Positions 9,925 to 19,051 are shown, counted from the first letter of the stretch. The stretch: DNA of 64,000 bases from Paenibacillus mendelii (GCF_024498075.1 NZ_JANHOF010000007.1:186001-250000), one strand, 5' to 3'. Notes: generated by a model from the sequence alone, not told the origin. Translations and numbers: made by a program.

Positions 9925-10644
9925 TTATTGCGGGTTCGTCGACCAAATACCGGCTGTTTTAATAAACACGCGCTGCGGCAGCTTCAAGGTGGCCAGAATC
10001 AGATCCGACACATCCTCCGGCTGCATCATGCGATCCTCGGTGCCGATCGAAAGCCCTGCATTAACCGCCAGTTCCGTATTGACGGTGCTCGGTGTAAGTG
10101 CGGTGACGCGGATATTGAATTTGCGGACCTCTTGAAGAACGGATTCCGTTAGACCGAGAACGCCGAACTTGGAGGCGCAGTAGGCGGAGCCGGTAGCAAA
10201 TCCCCGTTCGCCGGCGGTGGAGGCTACATTAATAATGCTCCCGCTGTTCTGTTCGATCATCGTTGGCAGTACGGCGCGAGTGACATAATACGTTCCCATA
10301 AGGTTTGTTTGAATGATCTGCTCCCATTGGCCTGGCTCCATGTCGATTAGCGTGCCAAACTGAGCAATGCCGGCATTGTTCAGCAGAATATCGATGGATC
10401 CGAGCTTGGTGGCTAGTGTATGGATGGCGGTATCGACTTCCTCTTTATTCGATACATCGGCCGAAGCATAATAAACGTTGATTCCGTATGTGTTCGTCAG
10501 ATCCGTCTGAAGGGCTTCCAGATCGGCGCTGCTTCTGGCAAGCAGACCAAGATTGACACCTTCCTTGGCTAGAGCGATCGCTGCTGCTTTCCCTATGCCC
10601 TTGCCGGCTCCGGTTATAATGGCTGTCTTATTCCTCAGTTCCAT
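9925..10644 (-). CDS. Short-chain dehydrogenase/reductase (3-oxoacyl-ACP reductase-like)
   Basis: This is an NAD(P)-dependent oxidoreductase with a Rossmann fold, 239 residues. It shows the cofactor loop TGAGKGIG (11-18), NNAG (89-92) and the catalytic set S142, Y155 and K159. It resembles YoxD/FabG-type reductases. The open frame reaches 10752, but the start at 10644 is preferred because GGAGAG lies 8 nt before it. It probably forms a two-gene unit with the luciferase-like gene. Substrate is not evident. Confidence 0.87.
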   Translation of the reverse strand: MELRNKTAIITGAGKGIGKAAAIALAKEGVNLGLLARSSADLEALQTDLTNTYGINVYYASADVSNKEEVDTAIHTLATKLGSIDILLNNAGIAQFGTLIDMEPGQWEQIIQTNLMGTYYVTRAVLPTMIEQNSGSIINVASTAGERGFATGSAYCASKFGVLGLTESVLQEVRKFNIRVTALTPSTVNTELAVNAGLSIGTEDRMMQPEDVSDLILATLKLPQRVFIKTAGIWSTNPQ

Positions 10645-10860
10645 GAACATCTCTCCTATCGATATCTCTAGATCCATCCTGACGTATTGTTCCCCTAGAG
10701 CTAGAACATTTACCCTTGCGATAAGAGCTTCAATTAGGGTGAATGCATTCATTATCGTGCTGTAATAAGTATAGTAACACCAAAAGAGGAAGTCAACCGT
10801 ACACGTTTTGGTTACAGTTATAAGAGAGGGGAAAACCCCGGGATAGCCAAGAAAAATTTA

Positions 10861-11151
10861 TTGACAGAAAATTCTAACGATTATAAACTGGAAAGAAATT
10901 TAGATCAAATATGCGATGAAGAGGACATATCGGTCCTACGTAAGCTGTGCAGAGAGCTGCAGGTTGGTGCGAAGCAGACAGCGGCGGGATCCGAACAATC
11001 ACCTCGGAGCAGGTCCTCGAAATCAGAAGTAGACGGACCCGGAATCCTGCCGTTACATGAGGAGCATCATCGATGGATGATGGCAGAGCGGGTATACGAA
11101 TGGATGTACGCCAATGAGGGTGGTAACGCGGATCTAATCCGTCCTTTGTGA
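10861..11151 (+). CDS. Possible small hydrophilic protein, unsupported start
   Basis: A 96-codon open frame begins with TTG and encodes a charged, soluble peptide with LPLHEEHHRWMMAERVYEWMY near the end. No ribosome site precedes the TTG, and the TTG is itself part of a TTGACA followed by TATAAA, which could instead be a promoter for the acetyltransferase downstream. The frame has no internal Met until near its end. Codon choice looks compatible with coding, so it is listed with low confidence. No family is recognised. Confidence 0.35.
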   Translation: MTENSNDYKLERNLDQICDEEDISVLRKLCRELQVGAKQTAAGSEQSPRSRSSKSEVDGPGILPLHEEHHRWMMAERVYEWMYANEGGNADLIRPL

Positions 11152-11198
11152 ATGGGATGGATTTTTTTGCGTTCTTTTTTATGTTGAGGAGGGAAAGC

Positions 11199-12017
11199 AT
11201 GTTAGAGAAACTGGTTCCACATGACACTGTATTTGCACAAGGCCCGTTCATGAGCCACGAAGCCCGGTATAATCTGATTCATCTTATTGGCGAGAGGCAG
11301 GAGGGAGCAACCTGCTTTAAAACGGTAGATGGGAGGATGATCTATGCGCAATCGCATGGGCATCCGGCATGGCTGTGGTTGTCTGACGATGTTCGAAGCG
11401 AGGAGAGATGCATGATCATGAAGGAACTCGCACATCGTATTCAAAGAACCGTTCTGCCGGGTATAACAGGAGATCCCAAGACGGTAAAGATGTTTGCAGA
11501 GATCTACTCGGAGGCTAGCGGCCTTCCTTATCATACTCGCATGATGATGGAAGCTTATGTCTGCCCAGAGGTGAACAGACCTGTTGGTGTGCAAGGGAGC
11601 CTTCGTCTTGCATCGAGACAGGATATAGAAGTTATCGCAGCGTTTCTCGCGGGCTTCTCGGAAGGGGCTTATGGTGTGGTTGTGGATCCAGCCAGCCAAG
11701 TACCAGCGGCAGAGCAGATGGTTGAAGCAGGGGGGTTATATGTGTGGATGGTTCCAGGGAAGCCTGTGTCGATGGCGAATATCGCGCATCGTTCACCGCG
11801 GCATGCACGCATTAATGCAGTGTATACCCCGCCTGAGGAGCGCCATAAGGGATTCGCAAGCGCGCTTGTAGCCGAAATGTGCGCCGTCGTGATGAGAGAG
11901 AACCTCGAGCCTATGCTGTATGAAGACTTGATGAATCCCGCCTCCAATAAGGTATATAAAAACATCGGTTTCGTGGAATGCGGAACGATTGCAGCTATCG
12001 GATTCGGGCAGAGCTAA
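11199..12017 (+). CDS. GNAT-family N-acetyltransferase
   Basis: This is a predicted acetyl-CoA-dependent acyltransferase of 272 residues. The C-terminal half carries the acetyl-CoA binding pattern AVYTPPEERHKGFASALVAEM and the later LYEDLMNPASNKVYKNIGF, both typical of GNAT proteins. The N-terminal 125 residues are a family-specific extension. ATG at 11199 follows GAGGAGGG; the frame is open upstream to 11148 but lacks a ribosome site there. The substrate is unknown. Confidence 0.85.
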   Translation: MLEKLVPHDTVFAQGPFMSHEARYNLIHLIGERQEGATCFKTVDGRMIYAQSHGHPAWLWLSDDVRSEERCMIMKELAHRIQRTVLPGITGDPKTVKMFAEIYSEASGLPYHTRMMMEAYVCPEVNRPVGVQGSLRLASRQDIEVIAAFLAGFSEGAYGVVVDPASQVPAAEQMVEAGGLYVWMVPGKPVSMANIAHRSPRHARINAVYTPPEERHKGFASALVAEMCAVVMRENLEPMLYEDLMNPASNKVYKNIGFVECGTIAAIGFGQS

Positions 12018-12045
12018 ATAGGTGTTCTTTAACAGTTAGTGGAGC

Positions 12046-12074
12046 TTGACTCGCGATGCAAGGGTGAGTAAGAT
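12046..12074 (+). promoter_or_regulatory. Promoter of the MarR gene
   Basis: TTGACT (12046-12051), a 17-nt spacer and TAAGAT (12069-12074) form a plausible sigma-A promoter. An interrupted inverted repeat TAGTT/AACTA (12086-12090 and 12101-12105) just downstream may be the regulator's own operator. Confidence 0.45.
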
Positions 12075-12174
12075 AGAAGTGTAATTAGTTCAATGATATT
12101 AACTATTTCAAGATTTAAATGATTAACAAATCGATTACCGTTAGAGGTGATGTACGCTGGATAAGAAGGATCGG

Positions 12175-12582
12175 TTGTCCTTGATGGTTTCCAGCCAGAT
12201 GACACAGTTTGTGGTCGGTTATTCCAAAATCTTAGAGAACGATTTGACTCCACCTCAGTATTTGATTATTCAGATCCTTGCCGTGGAAGAGAAACAGAAT
12301 TGTTCCGAGCTTGCGATCGCACTCGATATTACGCTGTCGGCTGTCACGAATTTAACGAATAAGCTGGTTTCCAAAGGGTATATTGAACGGATGACTTCAG
12401 AAACCGACCGGAGAAACGTGTACCTGCGCATTACGGATAAGGGCAGGGACGTCGAGAATCGAATGTTAGACAAGTATAAAGAGATGACTGAGATTCTGTG
12501 GGAAGGCTTCACAGATGAAGAGATGGATTTGCTGCTTGCATCCTACGAGAAAATGTTAAGCAATATTCAGAAGCAAAACTAA
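12175..12582 (+). CDS. MarR-family transcriptional regulator
   Basis: This is a winged-helix regulator of about 135 residues. The recognition part reads NCSELAIALDITLSAVTNLTNKLVSKGYIER, followed by the MarR wing SETDRRNVYLRITDKG. The start is uncertain. TTG at 12175 and ATG at 12184 lack well-spaced ribosome sites. A CTG at 12157, in frame and 6 nt after AGAGGTGA, would add LDKKDR and has the best spacing. It probably regulates itself and the dehydrogenase that follows. Confidence 0.85.
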   Translation: MSLMVSSQMTQFVVGYSKILENDLTPPQYLIIQILAVEEKQNCSELAIALDITLSAVTNLTNKLVSKGYIERMTSETDRRNVYLRITDKGRDVENRMLDKYKEMTEILWEGFTDEEMDLLLASYEKMLSNIQKQN

Positions 12583-12641
12583 CAGGGAACAGGACGGCAG
12601 TTATTCTGCCGGACTGTGGACCCGCTAATGGAGGTTTCATC

Positions 12642-13391
12642 ATGAGATTAGCAAACAAAGTGGCCATTGTTACAGGTGCAGCCGGCGGTATGGGTAAAGC
12701 GGACGCGGTTCTTTTTGCAAAAGAAGGAGCGAAGGTTGTTATTACGGACCTTCAAGAGGAGAAGCTGAACGAAGCCGTTCAAGAGATCGTAGACAATGGC
12801 GGCGAAGCGATTGGCATCAAGCATAATGTGACTTCAGAGGAAGATTGGATCCGTGTAGTGGAAGAAACCATCTCCCGTTTCGGGAAGATTGACATTCTCG
12901 TCAATAATGCCGGTATTTCGAATGCAACGCCGATGCTGGAGATGACGGTAGAGCAATGGGACAAGACGATGTCAATCAACGTGACAGGCACCTTCCTGGG
13001 GCAAAAGCATGTCATTCCGCACATGATTAACAATGGCGGGGGCTCCATTGTCAACATCTCATCCATTGCCGGATTGACCGGCGGCAGCGGCGCGGGCGCG
13101 TATACCGCCAGCAAAGGAGCTGTCCGTCTGCTGACCAAGGCGACGGCGGTCGATTTCGCGAAGCATAATATCCGCGTGAATTCGGTGCATCCGGGCTATA
13201 TCAAGACACCAATGACCGTTGAATTGATGGCCGATGAAAAAATGAAGGCATGGTTCCTCTCCCAATCCCCGCTGCCGCGTCTTGGCGAAGCAGAGGATAT
13301 CGCGAAGGGTGTCTTGTTCCTGGCTTCCGATGAGTCTTCCTATATTACGGGAATTGAGCTTCCAATTGACGGAGGCTACTACGCGAAATAA
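12642..13391 (+). CDS. Short-chain dehydrogenase/reductase, NAD-type
   Basis: This is a 249-residue Rossmann-fold oxidoreductase of the classical SDR family. TGAAGGMG (11-18) binds the cofactor, and D36 at the end of the second strand suggests NAD rather than NADP. S140, Y154 and K158 form the catalytic set. The C-terminal ITGIELPIDGGYYAK is typical. GGAGG sits just before the ATG. It lies 60 bp after the MarR gene and before a second SDR gene of similar type, suggesting a regulated oxidation pathway for an alcohol or keto compound. Confidence 0.9.
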   Translation: MRLANKVAIVTGAAGGMGKADAVLFAKEGAKVVITDLQEEKLNEAVQEIVDNGGEAIGIKHNVTSEEDWIRVVEETISRFGKIDILVNNAGISNATPMLEMTVEQWDKTMSINVTGTFLGQKHVIPHMINNGGGSIVNISSIAGLTGGSGAGAYTASKGAVRLLTKATAVDFAKHNIRVNSVHPGYIKTPMTVELMADEKMKAWFLSQSPLPRLGEAEDIAKGVLFLASDESSYITGIELPIDGGYYAK

Positions 13392-13488
13392 GCGGCGGCA
13401 TATATCCGGTTAATTGATTGAGCCGGACTAGATAAATACACGGATCCAAGCAGATGATTCCAACTACCATAGAGGAGCGTGTTCTGAT

Positions 13489-14247
13489 ATGTCTGAATCC
13501 AAGCAGATTGCCATCGTTACCGGAGCCGGGAGCGGGATCGGAAGGGCGAGCAGTCTGAAGCTGGCCGAGAATGGCGCGGCAGTCGTACTGGTCGATTTCA
13601 ACAAGGAGACCGGTGAAGAAACGCTGCAGCTGATTAAAGAGCGCGGCGGAGACGGAATTTTCGTACAAGCTAACGTAGCCAACAGTGAAGAGGTCCAGAA
13701 TTACGTCAATAAGGCAGTGGAGGCCTATGGGAAGATCGACTTCTTCTTCAATAACGCCGGCATTGTCCAGAAGTTTGCCAGATTGGCCGATATAGACGAA
13801 TCCGAATTCGATCGGCTGATGTCGATCAATATCAAAGGCGTCTTTCTCGGGATGAAATACGTTCTACAGGTGATGGACAAGCAAGGAAACGGGCATATTC
13901 TGAATACCGCTTCGACGGCGGGCATCCGCAGTGAGCACAGTGCCAGTGTGTACTCGGCGACGAAGCATGCCGTAGTCGGGTTAACCAAATCGGCGGCGCT
14001 GGAATATGTCGGCAAGGGAATCCGCGTCAATGCGATTTGCCCGGGAGCGGTGCAAACGGCACTGACAGAGGGCGTGGCAAAATCGTTCGCATCAGGCGGT
14101 TATGTGCCGGAGGAAATTTCGAAGGTCAGAATGGGACGTCCGGCCCAGCCCGACGAAATTGCGGGCGTCGTTGCATTCATGGCCTCGCAGGCATCCAGCT
14201 ACATGACAGGCTCCTTGGTCACGGTGGACGGCGGCTTGACGCTGTAA
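13489..14247 (+). CDS. Short-chain dehydrogenase/reductase, NAD-type
   Basis: This is a 252-residue classical SDR with TGAGSGIG (11-18), D36 suggesting NAD, NNAG (88-91), and S142, Y155 and K159. The C-terminus SYMTGSLVTVDGGLTL is standard. AGAGGAG precedes the ATG. It is in tandem with the previous SDR (about 100 bp gap) but only distantly similar to it, so not a recent duplication. A terminator follows. Substrate unknown. Confidence 0.9.
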   Translation: MSESKQIAIVTGAGSGIGRASSLKLAENGAAVVLVDFNKETGEETLQLIKERGGDGIFVQANVANSEEVQNYVNKAVEAYGKIDFFFNNAGIVQKFARLADIDESEFDRLMSINIKGVFLGMKYVLQVMDKQGNGHILNTASTAGIRSEHSASVYSATKHAVVGLTKSAALEYVGKGIRVNAICPGAVQTALTEGVAKSFASGGYVPEEISKVRMGRPAQPDEIAGVVAFMASQASSYMTGSLVTVDGGLTL

Positions 14248-14271
14248 TAATTGAATTCATTGATCACTGGG

Positions 14272-14322
14272 AAGCCGTATCTCGATTAGGTGAAATAAAT
14301 CCTAATCAGATGCGGCTTTTTG
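14272..14322 (+). terminator. Terminator after the SDR pair
   Basis: A long imperfect stem pairs AAGCCGTATCTCGATTAGG with CCTAATCAGATGCGGCTT. It is followed by TTTTTG. Confidence 0.7.
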
Positions 14323-14702
14323 TATAGGAGGTGAGCGGCTATCGGGGGTGCTACCCAGATGCGCTGGCGAGGAAAACAAGCTGGAACCAAAAAAAGTGGT
14401 TGTAATGTTACTACATTATGATTATATTATAAATAAACATACAAAGTGGAAGCCAGCAGATGATTCCGCGGAGGTGTTTGGATGTGAAGAGTTGGAGAGG
14501 ACGCTGCAGTATCCTGAGTAGAGCGGCTTGGCGGCATGCTGTTGAAAGCGCATACTGGACTGTTTATTGAAATGAGGCGGCTCATTCATCCCATAAGGAT
14601 TGCTCCTGAACCTCATAATGTTATATCATCAATACAAATGCATGATTACGAGGATGGTATAACGGCTGGCTTTAGGAACCATTCAGAAAGGGAAAGCAAC
14701 TT
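14323..14702 (+). other. Long upstream region of the GntR gene
   Basis: This is noncoding as far as I can see. It contains an inverted repeat TAATGT-4-ACATTA (14403-14418) in AT-rich DNA, and a cre-like TGAAAGCGCATACT (14543-14556) that differs from the CcpA consensus at one position. A promoter-like TTGCTC-N16-TATATC follows at 14600-14627. The last is the best candidate for the GntR transcript. Confidence 0.45.
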
Positions 14703-15470
14703 ATGAACAAAAATATATCGGCTTTTCAAAAGCGTGCGGTCGACTTCAACAGCGGTATTCCCTTACACCTGCAAATTAGGGATATTATTCGTTATGAGGC
14801 GTTGCATGACGATCTGGGTGATGCTAATGGAAAGATGCCGACGGAGCACGAGCTGATCAAGCGGTTCGGCGTCAGCCGGGTAACGGTTCGCAATGCCCTT
14901 CAAAGCTTGGTTGAAGAGGGATTGCTGGTTCGAGAGAGAGGACGCGGGACGTTCATTAAGACGAATCAGGCTGAGCAGTGGGTCGGTCAGCTGATGGGCT
15001 TTACTGAAACGATCAAGGAAGCGGGCTTTGTGCCGGGAGCTAAGATTCTCAGTCAAGGGATGACCAATAAGCTTCCCTCGGAGGTCAAGTCCAGTCTCAA
15101 TCTTCGCGCAGCGTGGGAGCTGAGGCGTCTTCGTTTGGCAGATGATACGCCGATTGCAATCGAACATGCGTATTTCCCGCCGGAGATCGGGATTGAGCTG
15201 GAGAAATACGATCTGTTAACGGTTGCGATGTACAAGCTTCTAGAAGAAGACCTGCAGATTCCGCTGAAGGAAGCCAAGCAAATGATTAGCGCGGTAAACG
15301 CCGGTGCGGAGGAATCGGAGAAGCTGGAAGTCGAAGCCGACGAGGCGCTGCTGTATATCGAGCGGGTCACGTTCTCGCATGACCAAACGCCGGTCGAATT
15401 TCTGAAGGCGGTGTACCGCCCGGATTATTTTCAATATTTGGTCCAATTATCGCGAAGAAGCCGATTATAA
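14703..15470 (+). CDS. GntR-family regulator, HutC/UTRA type
   Basis: This is a 255-residue transcriptional regulator. An N-terminal winged helix-turn-helix (GIPLHLQIRDIIRYEAL, then TEHELIKRFGVSRVTVRNALQSLVEEGLLVRERGRGTFI) is followed by a UTRA effector-binding domain ending VEFLKAVYRPDYFQYLVQL. Such proteins usually repress the sugar or metabolite genes next to them. Here those are the arylsulfatase and the MHS transporter. A perfect inverted repeat lies just before the sulfatase gene. The inducer is unknown; a sulfated compound or its product is likely. Confidence 0.9.
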   Translation: MNKNISAFQKRAVDFNSGIPLHLQIRDIIRYEALHDDLGDANGKMPTEHELIKRFGVSRVTVRNALQSLVEEGLLVRERGRGTFIKTNQAEQWVGQLMGFTETIKEAGFVPGAKILSQGMTNKLPSEVKSSLNLRAAWELRRLRLADDTPIAIEHAYFPPEIGIELEKYDLLTVAMYKLLEEDLQIPLKEAKQMISAVNAGAEESEKLEVEADEALLYIERVTFSHDQTPVEFLKAVYRPDYFQYLVQLSRRSRL

Positions 15471-15597
15471 CCGAATTGAAATCGAAAGCGAACTCATCAT
15501 CAACTCACAACCGGGTGGCTGCGGATGCGCTTGTGACGAAGCCTCTGCTAGTGACGCATCGGCTTTCGATTTCAATTCTGCAGCATTTCCCGCCGCC

Positions 15598-15639
15598 AAT
15601 AATTGTTATGACAATATAACTAATAATAGAACAATTATT
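15598..15639 (+). promoter_or_regulatory. 10-bp inverted repeat before the arylsulfatase gene
   Basis: AATAATTGTT (15598-15607) and AACAATTATT (15630-15639) are perfect reverse complements separated by 22 nt. The site lies 54 bp before the sulfatase start, in an AT-rich patch likely to hold its promoter. It is a good candidate for a GntR operator. Confidence 0.5.
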
Positions 15640-15692
15640 AAGTTATGCATGATTTTGGAAACAGTCCTAGCAGAGAAGGAGAGAACGCGGCA

Positions 15693-17312
15693 ATGACTAA
15701 CAAACAGAACGTTATTCTTATCTTAAATGACGATATGGGATATTCCGACATCGGCTGCTACGGCGGCGAAGTGGAAACTCCGAACCTCGACAAGCTTGCA
15801 GAGGGCGGCATTCGGCTAACCCAGTTTTATAATACGGCAAGATGCAGTCCCTCCCGAGCATCGCTGTTAACCGGCCTTCACCCTCATCAGACGGGGATCG
15901 GTATTCTCACTTACGATACGGGACTCGAGGGTTATCCCGGCGACCTGAACAAAGAATGCGTGACGATTGCTGAGGTGTTGAAAGAGAGCGGTTACAGAAC
16001 GTATATGAGCGGTAAATGGCATATAGCCAAGAGCTTGCTCGAGCCGTCGGACAATTGGCCGATGCAGCGCGGATTCGATGAATTCTACGGTACGATTATT
16101 GGTGCGGGCAGCTTCTACAACCCGAACACATTGACGCGCGGCAATGAAAATATTGAGAAGGAAGCGATTGAAGACGACCAGTTCTTCTATACCGATGCGA
16201 TTAGCGATCAGGCGGTTTCCTTCATTCACAGCCATGCGGAAGAGCATCCGGACAAGCCATTCTTCCAATATGTCGCATACACAGCGCCACATTGGCCGCT
16301 TCATGCACATGAGGAGGATATCGCGAAGTATAAGGGCCGGTTCGATAAAGGCTGGGATAAGCTAAGAGAGGAACGGCTGTCGCGCATGGTCGAGAAAGGC
16401 ATTCTAAATCCGTCTTGGAAGCTGAGCGAGCGGGATGCGGATGAACCGGAATGGGAGTCCGCGGAGAATAAAGAATGGCTCCTCCGCTGCATGGAGGTTT
16501 ACGCCGCACAAATCGACCGCATGGACCAGGGGATAGGGCGAATCATCCGCTCCTTGGAAGAGACGGGGCAGCTTGAGGACACAGTTATTATTTTCTTATC
16601 CGACAATGGCGCCTGCGCGGAGGATATTCCGCCGAACGTACGGGGTGAGGATTTGGCCAACGAGCTTCTTATTGCCAAGCTGCATACCCGTAAGGGTGAG
16701 GATGTTACATTCGGCAACCACCCGGATCTGATGCCGGGAGCGGAGAATACGTACCAAAGTTACGGTAAGGCTTGGGCGAACCTGTCCAACACCCCTTTCC
16801 GCCTTTATAAACACTGGGTCCATGAAGGAGGAATCGCAACGCCGTTCATTGTGCACTGGCCTAAGGGCGTACAGGAAAAGAATGCGATCCGGCATACCCC
16901 TGCACAGCTGCCGGATGTTATGGCGACGATTCTGGATATAACCGGGGCAGCTTATCCGGACAGCTACAAGGGGCATTCGATTCTGCCACTAGAGGGCAGC
17001 AGTATGGTTCCGGTATTGACTGGTGATGCAACGGATCGCGGGCCGCTGTACTTCGAGCATGAAGGGAATGCATGTATCCGTGAAGGGAATTGGAAGCTGG
17101 TGCGTAACTATCCGGGTCCTTGGGAACTCTACGATATGGAAGAGGACCGTACAGAATTGAACAATCTGGCGTCCGACAACCCTGAACGCGTCAAGGAAAT
17201 GAGCGATAAGTATGAGGCATGGGCACAGCGGTCTCGCGTTGTACCTAGGGAAAAGATATTGGAGATCATGAAGCAGTCCGAGACTGTCGCTTTCTGGGAA
17301 GAAGATAAATAA
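15693..17312 (+). CDS. Arylsulfatase, type I Cys-dependent sulfatase
   Basis: This enzyme hydrolyses sulfate esters using a formylglycine made from cysteine. The protein has 539 residues. Metal ligands are seen in LNDDMGYSD (D13, D14), the modification motif is CSPSR (C51-R55) followed by ASLLTGLHPHQTG, and a conserved SGKWH follows. No signal peptide is visible, so it is probably cytoplasmic and acts on imported substrate. ATG at 15693 follows AAGGAGAG at a good distance; the ATG at 15645 does not. It is flanked by the GntR regulator and the MHS transporter. No maturation enzyme is present in the window. Confidence 0.93.
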   Translation: MTNKQNVILILNDDMGYSDIGCYGGEVETPNLDKLAEGGIRLTQFYNTARCSPSRASLLTGLHPHQTGIGILTYDTGLEGYPGDLNKECVTIAEVLKESGYRTYMSGKWHIAKSLLEPSDNWPMQRGFDEFYGTIIGAGSFYNPNTLTRGNENIEKEAIEDDQFFYTDAISDQAVSFIHSHAEEHPDKPFFQYVAYTAPHWPLHAHEEDIAKYKGRFDKGWDKLREERLSRMVEKGILNPSWKLSERDADEPEWESAENKEWLLRCMEVYAAQIDRMDQGIGRIIRSLEETGQLEDTVIIFLSDNGACAEDIPPNVRGEDLANELLIAKLHTRKGEDVTFGNHPDLMPGAENTYQSYGKAWANLSNTPFRLYKHWVHEGGIATPFIVHWPKGVQEKNAIRHTPAQLPDVMATILDITGAAYPDSYKGHSILPLEGSSMVPVLTGDATDRGPLYFEHEGNACIREGNWKLVRNYPGPWELYDMEEDRTELNNLASDNPERVKEMSDKYEAWAQRSRVVPREKILEIMKQSETVAFWEEDK

Positions 17313-17355
17313 GGGCTGGCGGCAGGAAGCTATTAAGCGGTGAAGGCTTGTACGT

Positions 17356-17378
17356 TGCGGCAGAGGATTTCTGCCGCA
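17356..17378 (+). other. Hairpin between sulfatase and transporter genes
   Basis: A perfect 9-bp stem TGCGGCAGA/TCTGCCGCA has a 5-nt loop and no T-run after it. It may stabilise an mRNA end or act as a weak terminator. Confidence 0.4.
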
Positions 17379-17419
17379 TATGCCTTGTCTTCCCTAGCGG
17401 GCTTCCCGGCCACGAGCAT

Positions 17420-17435
17420 TGAAAGCGGTTTCGAT
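17420..17435 (+). promoter_or_regulatory. cre-like site upstream of the MHS transporter
   Basis: TGAAAGCGGTTTCGAT is a near-symmetric match to CcpA-binding cre sites, with about two deviations from consensus. It lies about 25 bp before a promoter-like TTGGAG-N18-TACAAT (17461-17490). Confidence 0.4.
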
Positions 17436-17460
17436 TAGTAGAGAGAGAAATTCGGGCTAA

Positions 17461-17490
17461 TTGGAGTAACAAGAGGGGTAAGCATACAAT
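17461..17490 (+). promoter_or_regulatory. Promoter of the MHS transporter gene
   Basis: TTGGAG (17461-17466), an 18-nt spacer and TACAAT (17485-17490) lie 25 bp before the start codon. Confidence 0.5.
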
Positions 17491-17514
17491 TACTCACTTA
17501 CAGGGGGATTGAAC

Positions 17515-18807
17515 ATGAGTCAAGTATCCATGAAAAGAGTTGCCGGTGCCAGCTTTATTGGGGCATTGGTAGAGTGGTACGATTTCTTCCTTTATGGAAC
17601 GGCCGCCGCACTTATCTTTAACAAATTATTTTTTCCGAACCTTGACCCGTTGATGGGTACGCTTGTCGCTTTCGCTACGTTCGGCGCCGGGTTCGTTGCA
17701 AGACCGATTGGCGGTCTCATATTTGGACATTACGGAGATAAGATCGGCCGCAAAACGATTCTCATCCTTACCCTGCTGTTAATGGGCGGAGCGACATTCC
17801 TGATCGGTGTTCTGCCCACCTACAATTCCATCGGAATTTGGGCGCCCATCATCCTCGTTACGCTGCGTCTTCTCCAAGGCCTGGGGATCGGCGGAGAGTA
17901 CGGTGGCGCTGCGCTGCTGACGATTGAGCATTCGCCGAGGGAGAAGAGGGGGTTCTGGGGCGGAGTCGTGCAATCCGCGACATCCGGCGGTCTTCTGCTT
18001 GCCTCCGGCGTGTTCAGCTTAACGACATTGCTCTCTGAAGAACAATTTATGTCGTGGGGCTGGCGGCTTCCGTTCTTGTTTAGTATCGTCCTGCTTGGCG
18101 TAGGAACGTTCATTCGATTGAAAATTTCCGAAACACCCGCATTCCAGGAAGTGAAGGATAACAATGAAGTCGCGAAATTCCCAGTCATGGAGCTGTTTCG
18201 TAAATATCCCAAGAATGTGCTCGTGAGCATGGGCGCGCGTGTTGCGGAATCCGTGTCCGCGAATGTCACGAATGCGTTTGCTATCACCTATGTAACGACG
18301 AAGCTTGGGCTTCCCAAGCAAGAAGCGCTGACAGGGATTCTTATTGCTGCTGCTGTCGCCATTATTATTAGTCCGTTATTCGGCGGCTTGTCGGACCGGA
18401 TCGGACGGCGCCCAGTCTACTTGGGCGGAGCGATATTCCTGGCCTTGTTCACGTTCCCATACTTCTTTATGCTCAATACGGGATCGACTACAATCGTCTG
18501 GCTGGCGCTCATTATTGGTTATGCATTCGGCTCGACTTTAATGCTGAGCGTCCAATCGGTGTACTTAACCGAGATGTTCGGCGTCCGGGTGAGATACAGC
18601 GCCTTGTCGGTCGTGTATCAGGTTTCTTCGATTCTCGGCGGCTTCACCCCGCTGATTGCCACCTACTTGCTTGATCGCAATGGCGGCAATCCGTGGTATG
18701 TAGCAACGTTCATGTTCATAACGGCTCTCATTACCATTGCCTCGGTTTACTTCTCGAAGGAAACCTTCAAGAAAGACGTGGCGGAGCAAGAAGCGCTGTC
18801 TTCATAA
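17515..18807 (+). CDS. MFS transporter, metabolite:H+ symporter (MHS) family
   Basis: This is a 12-helix proton symporter of about 430 residues. The MHS signatures are clear: GALVEWYDFFLYGTAAA at the N-terminus, ARPIGGLIFGHYGDKIGRKTIL in loop 2-3, and LQGLGIGGEYGGAALLTIEH. The family carries organic acids such as shikimate, ketoglutarate and dicarboxylates, and betaines. ATG at 17515 has the GGGGGAT site upstream. Its position after the arylsulfatase suggests it imports the substrate or carries a product. The substrate is inference only. Confidence 0.9.
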   Translation: MSQVSMKRVAGASFIGALVEWYDFFLYGTAAALIFNKLFFPNLDPLMGTLVAFATFGAGFVARPIGGLIFGHYGDKIGRKTILILTLLLMGGATFLIGVLPTYNSIGIWAPIILVTLRLLQGLGIGGEYGGAALLTIEHSPREKRGFWGGVVQSATSGGLLLASGVFSLTTLLSEEQFMSWGWRLPFLFSIVLLGVGTFIRLKISETPAFQEVKDNNEVAKFPVMELFRKYPKNVLVSMGARVAESVSANVTNAFAITYVTTKLGLPKQEALTGILIAAAVAIIISPLFGGLSDRIGRRPVYLGGAIFLALFTFPYFFMLNTGSTTIVWLALIIGYAFGSTLMLSVQSVYLTEMFGVRVRYSALSVVYQVSSILGGFTPLIATYLLDRNGGNPWYVATFMFITALITIASVYFSKETFKKDVAEQEALSS

Positions 18808-18965
18808 TGAGAGGATTGCTTTTGCTTAAATGAATGCTCCCTTCCTGAAGGGGCAGATGAAGAAGCTCGAACAGCCTGTAACAGAAGCTGTTTGAGCTTC
18901 TTTATCGTTTGCTGCCGCAAAGAAGGGAAGAAGCGGTTGATGAACTGCGTAGGCGGAATACGTGC

Positions 18966-19004
18966 TTGACATATACAAACAAATGAAGTATCTTAATATT
19001 AAGA
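18966..19004 (+). promoter_or_regulatory. Promoter and palindromic operator of the MarR/MhqR-like gene
   Basis: TTGACA (18966-18971), a 17-nt spacer and TATCTT (18989-18994) are overlapped by the perfect 14-bp palindrome TCTTAATATTAAGA (18991-19004). The palindrome nearly repeats before the dioxygenase gene. Confidence 0.75.
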
Positions 19005-19051
19005 AATAACAAAAAGAGCGATCGATGTGATCGGGAAAGGGGAGAGCTGGG

